This document shows positions 1-8,541 of a stretch of DNA of 64,000 bases, piece by piece. The translations under genes were made by a program, and so were the position numbers. Numbering within the stretch: position 1 is the stretch's first letter; each line of letters opens with the position of its first letter. Source of the stretch: Leptospira kemamanensis (lineage in GTDB: Bacteria > Spirochaetota > Leptospiria > Leptospirales > Leptospiraceae); assembly GCF_004769665.1 (NCBI RefSeq), contig NZ_RQGG01000019.1, positions 72,668-136,667 on the forward strand, written 5' to 3'. The notes under the pieces were generated by a model. That model saw nothing but the letters and a program-made list of their open reading frames with translations, did no database searches and had not been told where the DNA came from.

Positions 1-527
1 CTTTCCTTTCCCGACCTGTTGAAATAAAAAGAGGATGTGAGGGAGATCTCAATAAAATTTACCATCCGGTCTTTTGCAATTTTATCAGAGATCCGAAATT
101 CGGCAGGGTGGCCAATGATTTCATAGGAATCAAACGTTTCTTTGGATTCCATTTTTCCATAATGTTCCATTCGTGGAGGTTTGTAGAAACTTGGTCCATT
201 TTTTAAAACAGTGATCGTATAATCTTCGCTATCTCTACTTTTTTTAAACTGGAAGATGAGGTGGTCTTCTGTGATGGCATTACAACGCGTAGCCAGTTGT
301 CCTGTTTTACAACCGACATGAAAACTGGCAAAACGCGAGAGTTCATCCACAACTAAATCGTATTTATCACCAGTTTGGACGGGGATAAACCGATCCGATT
401 CTTTACGGAGAAATATGGGATGAATGAATTGGTTGTACACAACAAATCCTAGTCCTAAGACGGAGATGGTTAACACTCCACTGAGGACCAGGACAAAACT
501 ATCTAAGATGGCAATGCTTAAATACAA
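1..527 (-). CDS. hypothetical membrane-anchored protein, 3' end outside window
   Basis: The minus strand stays open from about 527 to the window edge, giving at least 175 residues. The N-terminus is one long hydrophobic segment of about 25 residues ending near VVYNQF. It is followed by a soluble region with beta-rich character and a Cys near VGCKTG. I chose the TTG at 527 because an in-frame stop lies a few codons upstream and the TTG falls 2 nt after the stop of the preceding small gene, as in a coupled operon. I do not recognise the family. A PilZ-like or other small beta-barrel domain is possible but nothing diagnostic is visible. Confidence 0.7.
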   Translation of the reverse strand, partial: MYLSIAILDSFVLVLSGVLTISVLGLGFVVYNQFIHPIFLRKESDRFIPVQTGDKYDLVVDELSRFASFHVGCKTGQLATRCNAITEDHLIFQFKKSRDSEDYTITVLKNGPSFYKPPRMEHYGKMESKETFDSYEIIGHPAEFRISDKIAKDRMVNFIEISLTSSFYFNRSGKE

Positions 528-529
528 AA

Positions 530-841
530 TTACCTTTTTGTATCAACCTTATGGATATTAGAATCGGGTAGAGGAGTCCTTGTCACAAGAGAAAGTAAAT
601 CTTTCACTTCTTCGGGAGAAATGATTTGGTTTAGTTTTTCTTCCAAGGAAGCAGGAGTCGGTTTTAGAACCAAATCCTCTGGTTTTACCTTCGGCTCTGT
701 TTTGGTTTCTGCCTTTACCACTCTTTCGTTTGTTTTTTGGGGGAGAGAATCCTTTCCTTCCTCCGATTGTTTCCCTGTTTGGGTTGGCAAAGTAGGGGGA
801 ACGGATTGGTGGACATTCCCTTGGGTGTTGATTGTATTCAT
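530..841 (-). CDS. small proline/lysine-rich hypothetical protein
   Basis: This encodes about 103 residues. The first 65 or so are rich in Pro, Lys, Glu and Thr and look disordered. The end has one amphipathic helix (EEKLNQIISPEEVKDLLSLV). No signal peptide or membrane segment is seen. The ATG at 841 has a GGAGG about 11 nt upstream. A TTG at 850 is possible but too close to that site. The gene runs straight into the next leftward gene with a 2-nt gap, so the two are probably co-transcribed. I do not recognise a family. Confidence 0.55.
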   Translation of the reverse strand: MNTINTQGNVHQSVPPTLPTQTGKQSEEGKDSLPQKTNERVVKAETKTEPKVKPEDLVLKPTPASLEEKLNQIISPEEVKDLLSLVTRTPLPDSNIHKVDTKR

Positions 842-1006
842 AATTCCCAAACCTCCGTGTTCAGGATCGATCTCATTTGAGAAAAAACTTTCCTTTTCCC
901 TCCCTCAGATTTTCGGTCTTTTCCCAGTTCGCTTTAGCGAAAATCGAAGATTTTTTTAGGATTTTTCCGTTTGATTGCCCGCTTTATGGGCGGGAAGCTG
1001 GCAGAG

Positions 1007-2056
1007 ATGGAAAATAATTTTAAATCTTGGATGGCTAACCCCATCTCCAAAATCTTCATGGTAACGAATTTCCTATTTGCCGTGTTATTCGTTGTCAGTG
1101 TCCCCTCCTTTGTGAAAGAACACATCACCCAAGATGCAGTCAGCATCGGCGGAAAAAAATACGACATTAGCGATGTCAGAGAGTCATCTCCCATAGCGTA
1201 TTCCAAATTCCAATCTGAATACAAATCCCTACTCAAAAACACATTTGGAGAATTTGCGCAGGACAAATTATTTGAACTGGTTGCTAAAGAAAAAAATATA
1301 AAACCATCGGATGTTTTAAACGAAGGTTTTGTGGCAAGAGAACCATCTGATGAAGATGTATTAAATGTTTACATGTCCAACAAAGATCAGTTAGGTGGAA
1401 AGTCCCTTGCCGAAACTAGAGAAAAAATTGTGGGATTTCTGAAAAACCAACAAGAACAAGAACATAGCAGAAATAAATACAGAGAGATCATTACAAAATA
1501 CCCAGTGGATTTTCTCATCAAAGAACCAGATATCGTTCGTGTGACGGTAGATGAAAAAAATAATCCAAGTATTGGTCCAAAAGATGCTAAAATCACTGTC
1601 ATCGAATTTTCAGATTTTGAATGTCCATTTTGCAAACGAAGCCAAGATGTAAACAGACAACTCCGTGAAAAATACAAAGGTCAAATTCGTTGGGTATTCC
1701 GCGACTTCCCACTTCCATTTCACCAAGATGCTATGTATGCACATATGGCAGCCAATTGTTCTGTGGAAGACGGCAAGTATTGGGAAGTGTTCAATGTTTT
1801 ATTTGAAAACAGTGGTAACTTAGGTAAATCCAATGTGGATTCCCTTGTTCTAGGAACAGGAGTTTCCAAAGCAAAATACCAAAATTGTATGAGAGACCAA
1901 AGAAAATTAAAAAGCGAAATCGAAGCCGATATCCAAGATGGTCAGAAAGTGGGTGTCAGCGGAACTCCTGCTTTTTTTATCAATGGGATCTTTGTTTCAG
2001 GTGCCTTACCATTTGAAAGCTTTGATGAGATCATCCAAAAAGAATTGAAACAATAA
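1007..2056 (+). CDS. membrane-anchored DsbA-family thiol-disulfide protein
   Basis: The protein has about 349 residues. An N-terminal hydrophobic anchor (IFMVTNFLFAVLFVV) places the rest outside the cytoplasmic membrane. A helical middle part resembles the N-terminal segment of SurA/PpiC-type chaperones. From about residue 185 comes a DsbA-like thioredoxin fold with FSDFECPFCKRS, i.e. a CPFC active site, and the cis-proline loop VSGTPAFFINGIF near the end. It probably makes or isomerises disulfides in exported proteins. The start is uncertain: ATG 1007 is used here, but TTG 971 in frame has AGGA about 9 nt upstream and adds 12 residues. mdh follows after 31 bp. Confidence 0.88.
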   Translation: MENNFKSWMANPISKIFMVTNFLFAVLFVVSVPSFVKEHITQDAVSIGGKKYDISDVRESSPIAYSKFQSEYKSLLKNTFGEFAQDKLFELVAKEKNIKPSDVLNEGFVAREPSDEDVLNVYMSNKDQLGGKSLAETREKIVGFLKNQQEQEHSRNKYREIITKYPVDFLIKEPDIVRVTVDEKNNPSIGPKDAKITVIEFSDFECPFCKRSQDVNRQLREKYKGQIRWVFRDFPLPFHQDAMYAHMAANCSVEDGKYWEVFNVLFENSGNLGKSNVDSLVLGTGVSKAKYQNCMRDQRKLKSEIEADIQDGQKVGVSGTPAFFINGIFVSGALPFESFDEIIQKELKQ

Positions 2057-2087
2057 TGATTGATTAACAAAGAAAAGGAAAAATAAT

Positions 2088-3071
2088 ATGAGCAAAAAAG
2101 TAAAAGTTGCTGTAACAGGTGCTGCCGGACAAATCGGATACGCACTCTTATTTCGTATCGCTTCAGGACAAATGTTTGGACCTGACACAGCCGTAGAACT
2201 CCAGTTATTGGAATTAGAGCAAGCTCTTCCTGCAGCCAAAGGTGTCATTATGGAATTGGATGATTGTGCTTTCCCTTTACTCGAGAAAGTCACTGTCACT
2301 TCTAGTTTAGATGAAGCGTTCCGAGACATCAACTGGGCACTTCTTGTTGGATCTGTTCCAAGAAAAGCTGGAATGGAAAGGGGAGACCTTCTAAAAATCA
2401 ATGGTGGTATTTTCACAACGCAAGGAAAAGCGATCGAAAAAAATGCAGCAAGTGATGTAAGAGTTCTCGTTGTAGGTAACCCTTGTAACACAAACGCTCT
2501 CATCGCGATGAACAACGCAAAAGGTGTTCCGTCTGACAGATGGTTTGCGATGACAGGCCTTGATGAAAATCGTGCCAAAACTCAATTAGCACAAAAAGCG
2601 GGAGTTCTTGTAAAAGATGTATCCAATGTTGCAATTTGGGGAAACCACTCGGCAACACAATACCCTGACTTTTACAATGCAAAAATCAAAGGAAAACCAG
2701 CAACGGACCTCATCAGTGACGAAGCTTGGTTAAAGGGTGATTTTATCTCTACCGTACAAAAACGTGGTGCGGCCATCATTGCTGCAAGAGGAGCTTCTTC
2801 TGCTGCATCCGCTGCCAATGCTGTTGTGGATACAGTGCATAATATTGTGACTCCAACTAAACCAGGAGATTGGTTCAGTGCTGCTTGTCATTCCAATGGT
2901 GAGTATGGTGTAGACAAAGGTCTTATCTTTGGTTACCCACTCAAATCCGATGGAAAAAAAGTAGAGATCGTAACAGGTCTTGAAATCAATGCGTTCGGAA
3001 AAGAAAAATTTGATATCACTCACAATGAGTTAAAAGAAGAAAGAAACGAAGTAAAAGACATGTTAGGTTAA
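2088..3071 (+). CDS. mdh: malate dehydrogenase
   Basis: Malate dehydrogenase interconverts malate and oxaloacetate with NAD(H) in the TCA cycle. The 327-residue length is normal for the cytosolic-type family. The Rossmann nucleotide loop GAAGQIG is at residues 11-17. The NPCNTNA segment and the catalytic-His region [11 protein letters not shown] are present, as is the arginine-rich substrate loop ([16 protein letters not shown]). The start follows an AAAGGAAA site. Two strong rho-independent terminators follow directly. Confidence 0.97.
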   Translation: MSKKVKVAVTGAAGQIGYALLFRIASGQMFGPDTAVELQLLELEQALPAAKGVIMELDDCAFPLLEKVTVTSSLDEAFRDINWALLVGSVPRKAGMERGDLLKINGGIFTTQGKAIEKNAASDVRVLVVGNPCNTNALIAMNNAKGVPSDRWFAMTGLDENRAKTQLAQKAGVLVKDVSNVAIWGNHSATQYPDFYNAKIKGKPATDLISDEAWLKGDFISTVQKRGAAIIAARGASSAASAANAVVDTVHNIVTPTKPGDWFSAACHSNGEYGVDKGLIFGYPLKSDGKKVEIVTGLEINAFGKEKFDITHNELKEERNEVKDMLG

Positions 3072-3086
3072 AAACCAAACAGAAAC

Positions 3087-3120
3087 TCCCTACAGAATTG
3101 ACTTGTAGGGATTTTTTCTT
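3087..3120 (+). terminator. rho-independent terminator of mdh (first of two)
   Basis: The arms TCCCTACA and TGTAGGGA form a perfect 8-bp stem around a 9-nt loop, followed by TTTTTTCTT. It lies 16 bp after the mdh stop codon. Confidence 0.9.
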
Positions 3121-3126
3121 AATTCG

Positions 3127-3166
3127 AAGCCCACTTGGTCAAATATTGCAAGTGGGCTTTTTTTAT
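3127..3166 (+). terminator. second rho-independent terminator after mdh
   Basis: The arms AAGCCCACTT and AAGTGGGCTT form a perfect 10-bp stem with a 13-nt loop, followed by a T run. The minus-strand side lacks a T tract, so it mainly serves rightward transcription and insulates the convergent hydrolase gene. Confidence 0.88.
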
Positions 3167-3227
3167 GATTATTTGGTGTCAGAGTTTTGGTATTTCCGAA
3201 AAACAAACTAACTGATTTTCGCAGTCT

Positions 3228-4082
3228 TCATTCCGAATCCATCACTTGGACAAATTGATTTGAGTCTTCGTAAAATGGCAAATGGCCTACTTGGTCAATC
3301 ACCACTCGTTTCACGTTTGGAAATTCTGCCAATATGGGATCCCAAGTATAATATGGTGCCACTTGGAAGTCGTACTGACCTAAAATGAGTTTTGTCGGAA
3401 TAAAAACTTTCGATAAATAATCTTCCACTTGGATTTCGGCAAAAACCTTTCCAAATAGATAGTCAAACGCCAGTTTGTTGGTTCTCACTCCTTCCCAAAA
3501 GGGTATAGAATTGGTTTTTAGATCATAAAATCCCAAAGCATCTTGGCTTGTGCAATACAATTGGAAAAAATTAGGAAGTCCTTCTGGATATGACTCTATT
3601 TGTTTTTGGAACGAGGATTGAAGTTCTTTGTGTTTTACCTTTCGTTCCTCTGATCCCATTCGTTCGAAATACACATCTCGTTCGGCAAGTGGTGCTCCAT
3701 GGCTTGGGCCTGTGGCAACCATCACAAGTTCACTCACCTGTTTTGGAAATCTGGCCGCATAGGTAAGTGCCATATATCCGTGTCCTGAGTGACCAAGGAC
3801 TGTGCAGGTTGGAATTTCCAAATAGTCTTGGAAATAGGCAAAATCGGAAAGGATGGACTCTAAGTGGTAAAGGTTTTCCGACTCTTCTCTTGGGGAGATC
3901 TGTTTAGCAAATCCTCTGTGATCCACAATGGTGATGTTGTAACGAGAAAAAAGAGACTCTCGGATCACTCTTGGATAATATAAGGCACTGCCGAGCCAAA
4001 ACAAATGGGGCCCCTCTATATGATTCCTTGCAACTAAAAACGAAAATCCATCTCGTTCGATAGTTAGGTATTTCCACTCCAT
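3228..4082 (-). CDS. alpha/beta hydrolase
   Basis: This is a 284-residue alpha/beta-hydrolase-fold protein. The nucleophile elbow is GHSGHG at residues 97-102 (Ser99). The oxyanion region is near FWLGSALYYP, a likely acid residue lies in LGQYDFQVAP, and the catalytic His is in QVGHLPFYED near residue 270. The substrate cannot be told from sequence. There is no signal peptide, so it should act in the cytoplasm. The ATG has GAGGGA upstream. It is divergent from the MarR gene, and a paired palindromic operator sits between them, so the MarR protein probably represses it. Confidence 0.88.
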   Translation of the reverse strand: MEWKYLTIERDGFSFLVARNHIEGPHLFWLGSALYYPRVIRESLFSRYNITIVDHRGFAKQISPREESENLYHLESILSDFAYFQDYLEIPTCTVLGHSGHGYMALTYAARFPKQVSELVMVATGPSHGAPLAERDVYFERMGSEERKVKHKELQSSFQKQIESYPEGLPNFFQLYCTSQDALGFYDLKTNSIPFWEGVRTNKLAFDYLFGKVFAEIQVEDYLSKVFIPTKLILGQYDFQVAPYYTWDPILAEFPNVKRVVIDQVGHLPFYEDSNQFVQVMDSE

Positions 4083-4138
4083 AACATTCCCTCATTTTTT
4101 TATTTGATTCCAGTTTGCCTTTTGTAAAAAGCTAGATA

Positions 4139-4175
4139 GTTGCAATATACAACTATATGGTTGTAGTCTGCAACT
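4139..4175. promoter_or_regulatory. double palindromic operator, probably for the adjacent MarR regulator
   Basis: Two copies of a 16-bp near-palindrome lie head to tail: GTTGCAATATACAACT at 4139-4154 and GTTGTAGTCTGCAACT at 4160-4175. They fit GTTGYA-N4-RCAACT and their starts are 21 bp apart, about two helical turns. The whole block is also symmetric about 4156/4157. The position, between the divergent hydrolase and marR starts, and the TTG...CAA form are typical of MarR-family sites. That MarR binds here is inferred. Confidence 0.75.
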
Positions 4176-4217
4176 AAAAAACTTGCAAAATTTTCTAGAG
4201 TGATTTTCCCTTGAGAA

Positions 4218-4673
4218 ATGAATGAGATTTTATCTTTTTTAGGCATCCAATTGAGTGAAACCTTACTTCTCATGCGAAAATTTCTCTCCAATGAATTTGA
4301 ATCCCAAAAGATAGGGATGCGGTTTGAAGATTGGATTCAACTTTTCCCCTTGATGGAAAAAGAAAGTACAAACCAAAAAAGTCTGAGTGACAGGTTAGGA
4401 AAAGACAAAACCACCATTTCACGGTTAGTGGATGGTTGGGTGAAAAAAGGTTGGGTGAAACGAACACAAAACAAGGAAGACAAACGGATTGTGTTTTTAA
4501 AATTCACAACCAAAGGAAAATCCATTTGGGAGAAGGGAATCCCTGTGGTGAGAGGGGCCGATGAGGTGTTTAAACGGAATTTGAGTGTTGAAAACGAGAA
4601 GGAATTATTTTTACTACTGTTTAAGATTCAATCTGGCGTTCAGTTTTCAGAAACAAAAAACGTTCTTTCTTAG
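4218..4673 (+). CDS. MarR-family transcriptional regulator
   Basis: A 151-residue winged-helix repressor of the MarR type. The recognition helix region is LSDRLGKDKTTISRLVDGW, followed by the wing with QNKEDKRIVFLKFT (the DxR motif of MarR proteins). It probably controls itself and the divergent alpha/beta hydrolase through the paired sites just upstream. The ligand is unknown. There is no strong Shine-Dalgarno before the ATG. Its last 53 bp overlap the end of prmC on the other strand. Confidence 0.92.
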   Translation: MNEILSFLGIQLSETLLLMRKFLSNEFESQKIGMRFEDWIQLFPLMEKESTNQKSLSDRLGKDKTTISRLVDGWVKKGWVKRTQNKEDKRIVFLKFTTKGKSIWEKGIPVVRGADEVFKRNLSVENEKELFLLLFKIQSGVQFSETKNVLS

Positions 4674-5508
4674 AACTATCCAAAATCCGTTTTGGGGAGA
4701 GAAATCCCATCGACAACGCCAATGATTCCAAATCTTGTATGTATGATGGATGGGTTTCCAAAAGGAACCAACCACCTGGTTTTATGCGTTGTTTGGCGGA
4801 GGAAAAAAGACTGCGGTGAAAGCCAATGATGTCTGATACAAATAAAGCCAAATGTGGTTCATAGTCTAACACATCAGGCATAATGTCCTCTTTTTCCGAT
4901 TCAGGAATGTAAGGAGGATTGGAGACAATCACTTCAAATTGTAAATCATTTGGGAGTGATTCATCTAAATTGCTTACATAGAACTGAATATCTGTTAGGT
5001 TATATTTTTCTGCATTTAGTTTGCTTGTGCCAATGGCTTTTTCTGAAATATCGGATAATACAACTGTATTTGGTTTTAACAGTTGTGCTAAACTGATCCC
5101 AATACATCCACTTCCCGAACACAAATCCCAAATTTGAATTCCCTCTGGAAATTCTTCTTTTAGTGTTTCTTTTTGTTTGAATAGATAATCAACCAGTTCT
5201 TCTGTTTCAGGCCTTGGAATGAGAACATCTTCCGAGACAAAATAATCAAATTGGTGAAATCCTTTTTTCCCAGTGATATATGCGACAGGTTTTCGTTTGC
5301 TTCGTTCTACAATTCGTTCCCGATACAAATCGATTTCTTTTTGAGAAAGGGGCATTTCAAATTGAGAATAGAGTTTGATGCGGGGAAGGTCAAGTAGGTC
5401 AGAGAGAAGCCACTCCGCATCCACACGAGGGTTCGGAATTTCTTTTTTTTCGAGAAATTCGGTAGATCGTTTGAGATAATACAGTAAGGTTCCTGGTTGT
5501 TCCGCCAT
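4621..5508 (-). CDS. prmC: peptide chain release factor N5-glutamine methyltransferase
   Basis: PrmC (HemK) methylates the Gln of the GGQ motif of release factors RF1/RF2 using S-adenosylmethionine. The 295-residue protein has the N-terminal helical domain, the SAM loop DLCSGSGCIGISL and the signature SNPPYIPESE. The ATG at 5508 (MAEQPG) is chosen because an upstream in-frame ATG at 5523 lies inside the tRNA. The chosen start is 6 nt after the tRNA end, and its only plausible ribosome site, GGGGG, is part of the tRNA acceptor stem. The 3' end overlaps marR by 53 bp. Confidence 0.93.
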   Translation of the reverse strand: MAEQPGTLLYYLKRSTEFLEKKEIPNPRVDAEWLLSDLLDLPRIKLYSQFEMPLSQKEIDLYRERIVERSKRKPVAYITGKKGFHQFDYFVSEDVLIPRPETEELVDYLFKQKETLKEEFPEGIQIWDLCSGSGCIGISLAQLLKPNTVVLSDISEKAIGTSKLNAEKYNLTDIQFYVSNLDESLPNDLQFEVIVSNPPYIPESEKEDIMPDVLDYEPHLALFVSDIIGFHRSLFSSAKQRIKPGGWFLLETHPSYIQDLESLALSMGFLSPKRILDSSKKERFLFLKTERQIES

Positions 5509-5514
5509 AATCTT

Positions 5515-5587
5515 TGCCCCCAACAGGATTCGAACCTGTGTCCCCAGTTTAGGAAACTAGTGCTCTATCCACCTGAGCTATGGGAGC
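5515..5587 (-). tRNA. tRNA-Arg (anticodon CCT)
   Basis: A complete 73-nt cloverleaf can be drawn on the minus strand. The acceptor is GCTCCCA/TGGGGGC, the D stem GCTC/GAGC, the anticodon stem CTAGT/ACTGG with loop TTCCTAA (CCT, reading AGG), the variable region 4 nt, the T arm ACAGG-TTCGAAT-CCTGT, and the discriminator A. No CCA is encoded. It begins 2 nt after the stop codon of the Crp-like gene and ends 6 nt before the prmC start, so it must be cut out of a longer operon RNA or have a promoter inside the upstream gene. Confidence 0.96.
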
Positions 5588-5589
5588 TT

Positions 5590-6234
5590 TTACGTAGGTT
5601 TACGTTTCTGATTCACTATCCTTTGGAAATCAGAGATATTGTGAATAACAATTTTGTCCGGGTAGAGGTCAAGTTTTCCAGTTTTTACATATTGCATGAG
5701 GACTTTTTGGACTTCGCCCACAGGTTGGGCACACCAATTAGCGATGTCATCTACCGTAGCCGAAAGGATGATTTCGTTATAAACATCATTATTGTATTGC
5801 TTCTCGTATAACATCACAAAGACGTCACATACTTTTCCTACAATGTCATCCATAAGTAAGATCATCAGGCGTCTTTTTTGGTCATAAATACGGAAGGAAA
5901 AAATATGTAATAATTTCATCGCAAGAGCAGGGTTTTTTGTCATCAGCATCTCAAAGTTTGCACGATTGAAATTGAGGGCTTTGACTTCTGTGACCGCAAT
6001 GGCAGTGGCAGACCTGGGTTGTTCTTCTAAAATAGCCATCTCTCCTAAGATATCACCTGCTTCTAAAACATCTAAGGTTTTTATGCTTGTTCCAATGGTT
6101 TTTGTGATTTTGACTTTTCCTTCTTTGATGAGGTAAAAATCATTCCCAGGTTCATATTCACAAAATAAAACTTCGTTTGGTTGGAAGACCTTTCCAAATT
6201 TTCCAAACATTGCTTCTAACATTTGGTCGTTCAC
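5590..6234 (-). CDS. Crp/Fnr-type cyclic-nucleotide-binding transcriptional regulator
   Basis: The 214-residue protein has a cyclic-nucleotide-binding beta roll at residues 10-120, with the phosphate-binding cassette [17 protein letters not shown]. It is followed by a long dimer helix and a C-terminal winged helix ([21 protein letters not shown]). It resembles leptospiral Crp-like proteins, and the ligand is probably cAMP or cGMP. The start is GTG, overlapping the stop of the preceding gene by one base (TAGTG), so the two CNB proteins are translationally coupled. Confidence 0.9.
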   Translation of the reverse strand: MNDQMLEAMFGKFGKVFQPNEVLFCEYEPGNDFYLIKEGKVKITKTIGTSIKTLDVLEAGDILGEMAILEEQPRSATAIAVTEVKALNFNRANFEMLMTKNPALAMKLLHIFSFRIYDQKRRLMILLMDDIVGKVCDVFVMLYEKQYNNDVYNEIILSATVDDIANWCAQPVGEVQKVLMQYVKTGKLDLYPDKIVIHNISDFQRIVNQKRKPT

Positions 6235-7286
6235 TATCTTCCTCCTTTGAGTTTGGATTTGGCATCTTCTGAGATACTGTCATCCATCGGAGGCATTTGT
6301 GTTACTTTTTGGAAAAGTTGTTTTGCTTTTTCTTTGTCCCCTGAGGCTTCCGTAGCAAGAGCCAAATGGTAAAGGTTCTCTTTGAGCAGTAGTCCTTTTG
6401 GGTAACGTTTGATAAAATTAGAAAAATGAGAAATGGCACTTGGATAGTCTTTGGATTTAAAACTAGATTTTCCCATGTAAAAAAGAGAATTTTCCACAAA
6501 CTGTTCTTCTTCTTGGGTAACGGAGTCAGTGCGTTCCGAAACCATTTTAAAGAGAGCAATGGCATCCGCATACTTTCCTGCATTCATGAGAGTTGATGCT
6601 TTGTCATACTGAGAAAGGATGGAGTTAGGATCCACACTGGATGTTGTGCTTGAGGCAGGCACTGCCATAGTTTTTAACATCTCTTGCAGTTTGCCCGTTT
6701 GAGATCCTGGTTCTGGTTTGTAAACTAACTCTTGTATGGTGAGAGGGAATGGTGTTTTTTTACGAGCCAAATCGATGAGTTGTTTGGCACGGTCTATGTA
6801 CATTCCGTCCGGATAATGTTGGATGTATTTTTCAAAAGCATATGCTGCGTGTTCGAAGTTTCCATTTTTATAAAATACTTCGGCCACATTCATGAGTTCA
6901 AACGCAGGGTTCTTTGCTTCCCCTTGTCCGAGGATTTCCCTAACTTGTCTGTGCACTTGCCGCAGTTGGCTTGAGAACACTTTGAGCATTTTGATGATGA
7001 GATGGGTTTTGTCTGAGACAAATTTTTCGAATTCGGGCACTTTGAAGACAAGAACTGTCGCCGCTCCGATCACTTGTGCCGTTTCTTCTCTGGGATAACG
7101 ACCAATGGCACTCTTTACACCGAAAAACTCACCGAGTTTGACATCCTCTTTGAGTTCCACACCATTGATATTGGTATAAGTTAGTACAACTCGGCCTTTT
7201 TGTAGTACAAAGATATCCTCTGCCTTATCTTTCTCGAAGTAGACAATCGAACCACCTTTGTAATTTCGTACTATAGGACCTGACAA
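6234..7286 (-). CDS. cyclic-nucleotide-binding protein with TPR repeats
   Basis: A CNB domain fills the first 120 residues ([20 protein letters not shown]). The cassette is atypical, with [19 protein letters not shown]. Two blocks of TPR-like repeats follow ([33 protein letters not shown]), separated by a low-complexity linker. There is no DNA-binding domain, so it may be a second-messenger-sensing scaffold. I use the TTG at 7286 (AGGG 5 nt upstream, 350 residues). A longer GTG start at 7355 lacks a ribosome site and would overlap the previous gene by 44 bp. Confidence 0.83.
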   Translation of the reverse strand: MSGPIVRNYKGGSIVYFEKDKAEDIFVLQKGRVVLTYTNINGVELKEDVKLGEFFGVKSAIGRYPREETAQVIGAATVLVFKVPEFEKFVSDKTHLIIKMLKVFSSQLRQVHRQVREILGQGEAKNPAFELMNVAEVFYKNGNFEHAAYAFEKYIQHYPDGMYIDRAKQLIDLARKKTPFPLTIQELVYKPEPGSQTGKLQEMLKTMAVPASSTTSSVDPNSILSQYDKASTLMNAGKYADAIALFKMVSERTDSVTQEEEQFVENSLFYMGKSSFKSKDYPSAISHFSNFIKRYPKGLLLKENLYHLALATEASGDKEKAKQLFQKVTQMPPMDDSISEDAKSKLKGGR

Positions 7287-7311
7287 CTCATCCCTCGCTT
7301 GGGCTTCATTT

Positions 7312-8541
7312 TCAAAAATTAGGTAAAAAAGCCAAACTCTTTTTGTAACCGACACTGTCAGAAACTTGTTTCATGAGTTTTTTTGGCGAACCTGCTACCA
7401 ACATGTTTTTCCCATCGATCGAAAATTCTTCTGTACCCAATCCAAACTCTTGGAAGAGTGACAAAAATTCAACGGATCCATAAATAGGATAACCATCAAT
7501 CACAACCAAATCAATGTGTTTCCAATTTAAATCGGATACATTCAGTTCAGAAGATTTTTTTCCATCATTCACAACCACAAAATCACAACTCAGACCAGGC
7601 ATAAGAGAATTTGGATTTCCCTTTCGAAATGCTTTTCTTGGATTTTCCGTAATCATTTGGAATAATGTTTCTTCGGGTAACTCTTCACCGTATAATCCAA
7701 AATAAATGGATTTTGCTGTTTTTAGTTCCTCTAATAAATGATTGGATCCACTTGGGGAAGAATCTGTCCCCAAACAAACGTTAACTCCTCTTTCTAAAAA
7801 GAGTTTGATGTTGGTAGTTTTACCAAAGATATGAAGGTTAGAAGTAGGGCACCAAACAACTGAGGCGGCTTTTTCTGCGATTTTATCTGCTTCTTTTGGA
7901 CCAAATGGCAAACAATGGACTAAAACAGAATGAGGCCCTAGAGCATCCATCTTTTCTAACATACGAAGTGATTGTTTAGAATCATCATCTAATCCTTCTG
8001 CAAGATGAGTCACAAAAGGAAGGTTTGCATGTTCTGCCATTCGGTATTCTAATGCAGGACCTTCTCCCCAATTCAAACTATAATTTCCTACCGAATGTGC
8101 TAAGCTATAATCGGAAATCAATTTGACTGGTAAAATTCCACGGAATGGATTTTGAACAAAATGAGGAATGTGATCGAAGACAGATGTGACACCTGCAAAT
8201 AGATTTTTATAAGCACCTAAGTAATATAAAATTTCAGGATCAATTTGTTGGCGTTCTGCAAAGACACCTGAACTTTTATACAAATTATCATAGGATAACC
8301 AAGATAGGTGTTTTTCTGTTCCACCTACTTTGGGTAAGTAACTAGCAAGAAGATGGTCGTGAGAATTGATAAAACCTGGATAGAGTTTTTTTCCAACTAA
8401 GGAAATGGTAAACATTTCTTTGTTAGTAGGAATGGAGGACTCCATCTTTGTGATTTTTTCTCCAGAAAAAAGCAAATCCATGGTTTCCATTTTTCCATTC
8501 TGATAAAGGGATGCTGATTGTAGTAGAATGGGTCTTGTCAT
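7312..8541 (-). CDS. amidohydrolase-family metal-dependent hydrolase
   Basis: This is a 409-residue TIM-barrel amidohydrolase of the cytosine-deaminase/chlorohydrolase group. Metal ligands are visible in NSHDHL (HxH), THLAEG, VHCLPF and LGTDSSPSGS (the Asp). This group usually deaminates or dechlorinates purines, pyrimidines or related compounds; the substrate is not predictable here. Its ATG overlaps the stop of the LysM/M23 gene (ATGA). The cyclic-nucleotide protein starts just beyond its end, so the four genes form a leftward operon. Confidence 0.87.
   Translation of the reverse strand: MTRPILLQSASLYQNGKMETMDLLFSGEKITKMESSIPTNKEMFTISLVGKKLYPGFINSHDHLLASYLPKVGGTEKHLSWLSYDNLYKSSGVFAERQQIDPEILYYLGAYKNLFAGVTSVFDHIPHFVQNPFRGILPVKLISDYSLAHSVGNYSLNWGEGPALEYRMAEHANLPFVTHLAEGLDDDSKQSLRMLEKMDALGPHSVLVHCLPFGPKEADKIAEKAASVVWCPTSNLHIFGKTTNIKLFLERGVNVCLGTDSSPSGSNHLLEELKTAKSIYFGLYGEELPEETLFQMITENPRKAFRKGNPNSLMPGLSCDFVVVNDGKKSSELNVSDLNWKHIDLVVIDGYPIYGSVEFLSLFQEFGLGTEEFSIDGKNMLVAGSPKKLMKQVSDSVGYKKSLAFLPNF

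Noticed and set aside
2006..2578. Open frame of 190 codons opposite mdh
   Set aside because: mdh is certain on the plus strand; this frame has no recognisable domain.
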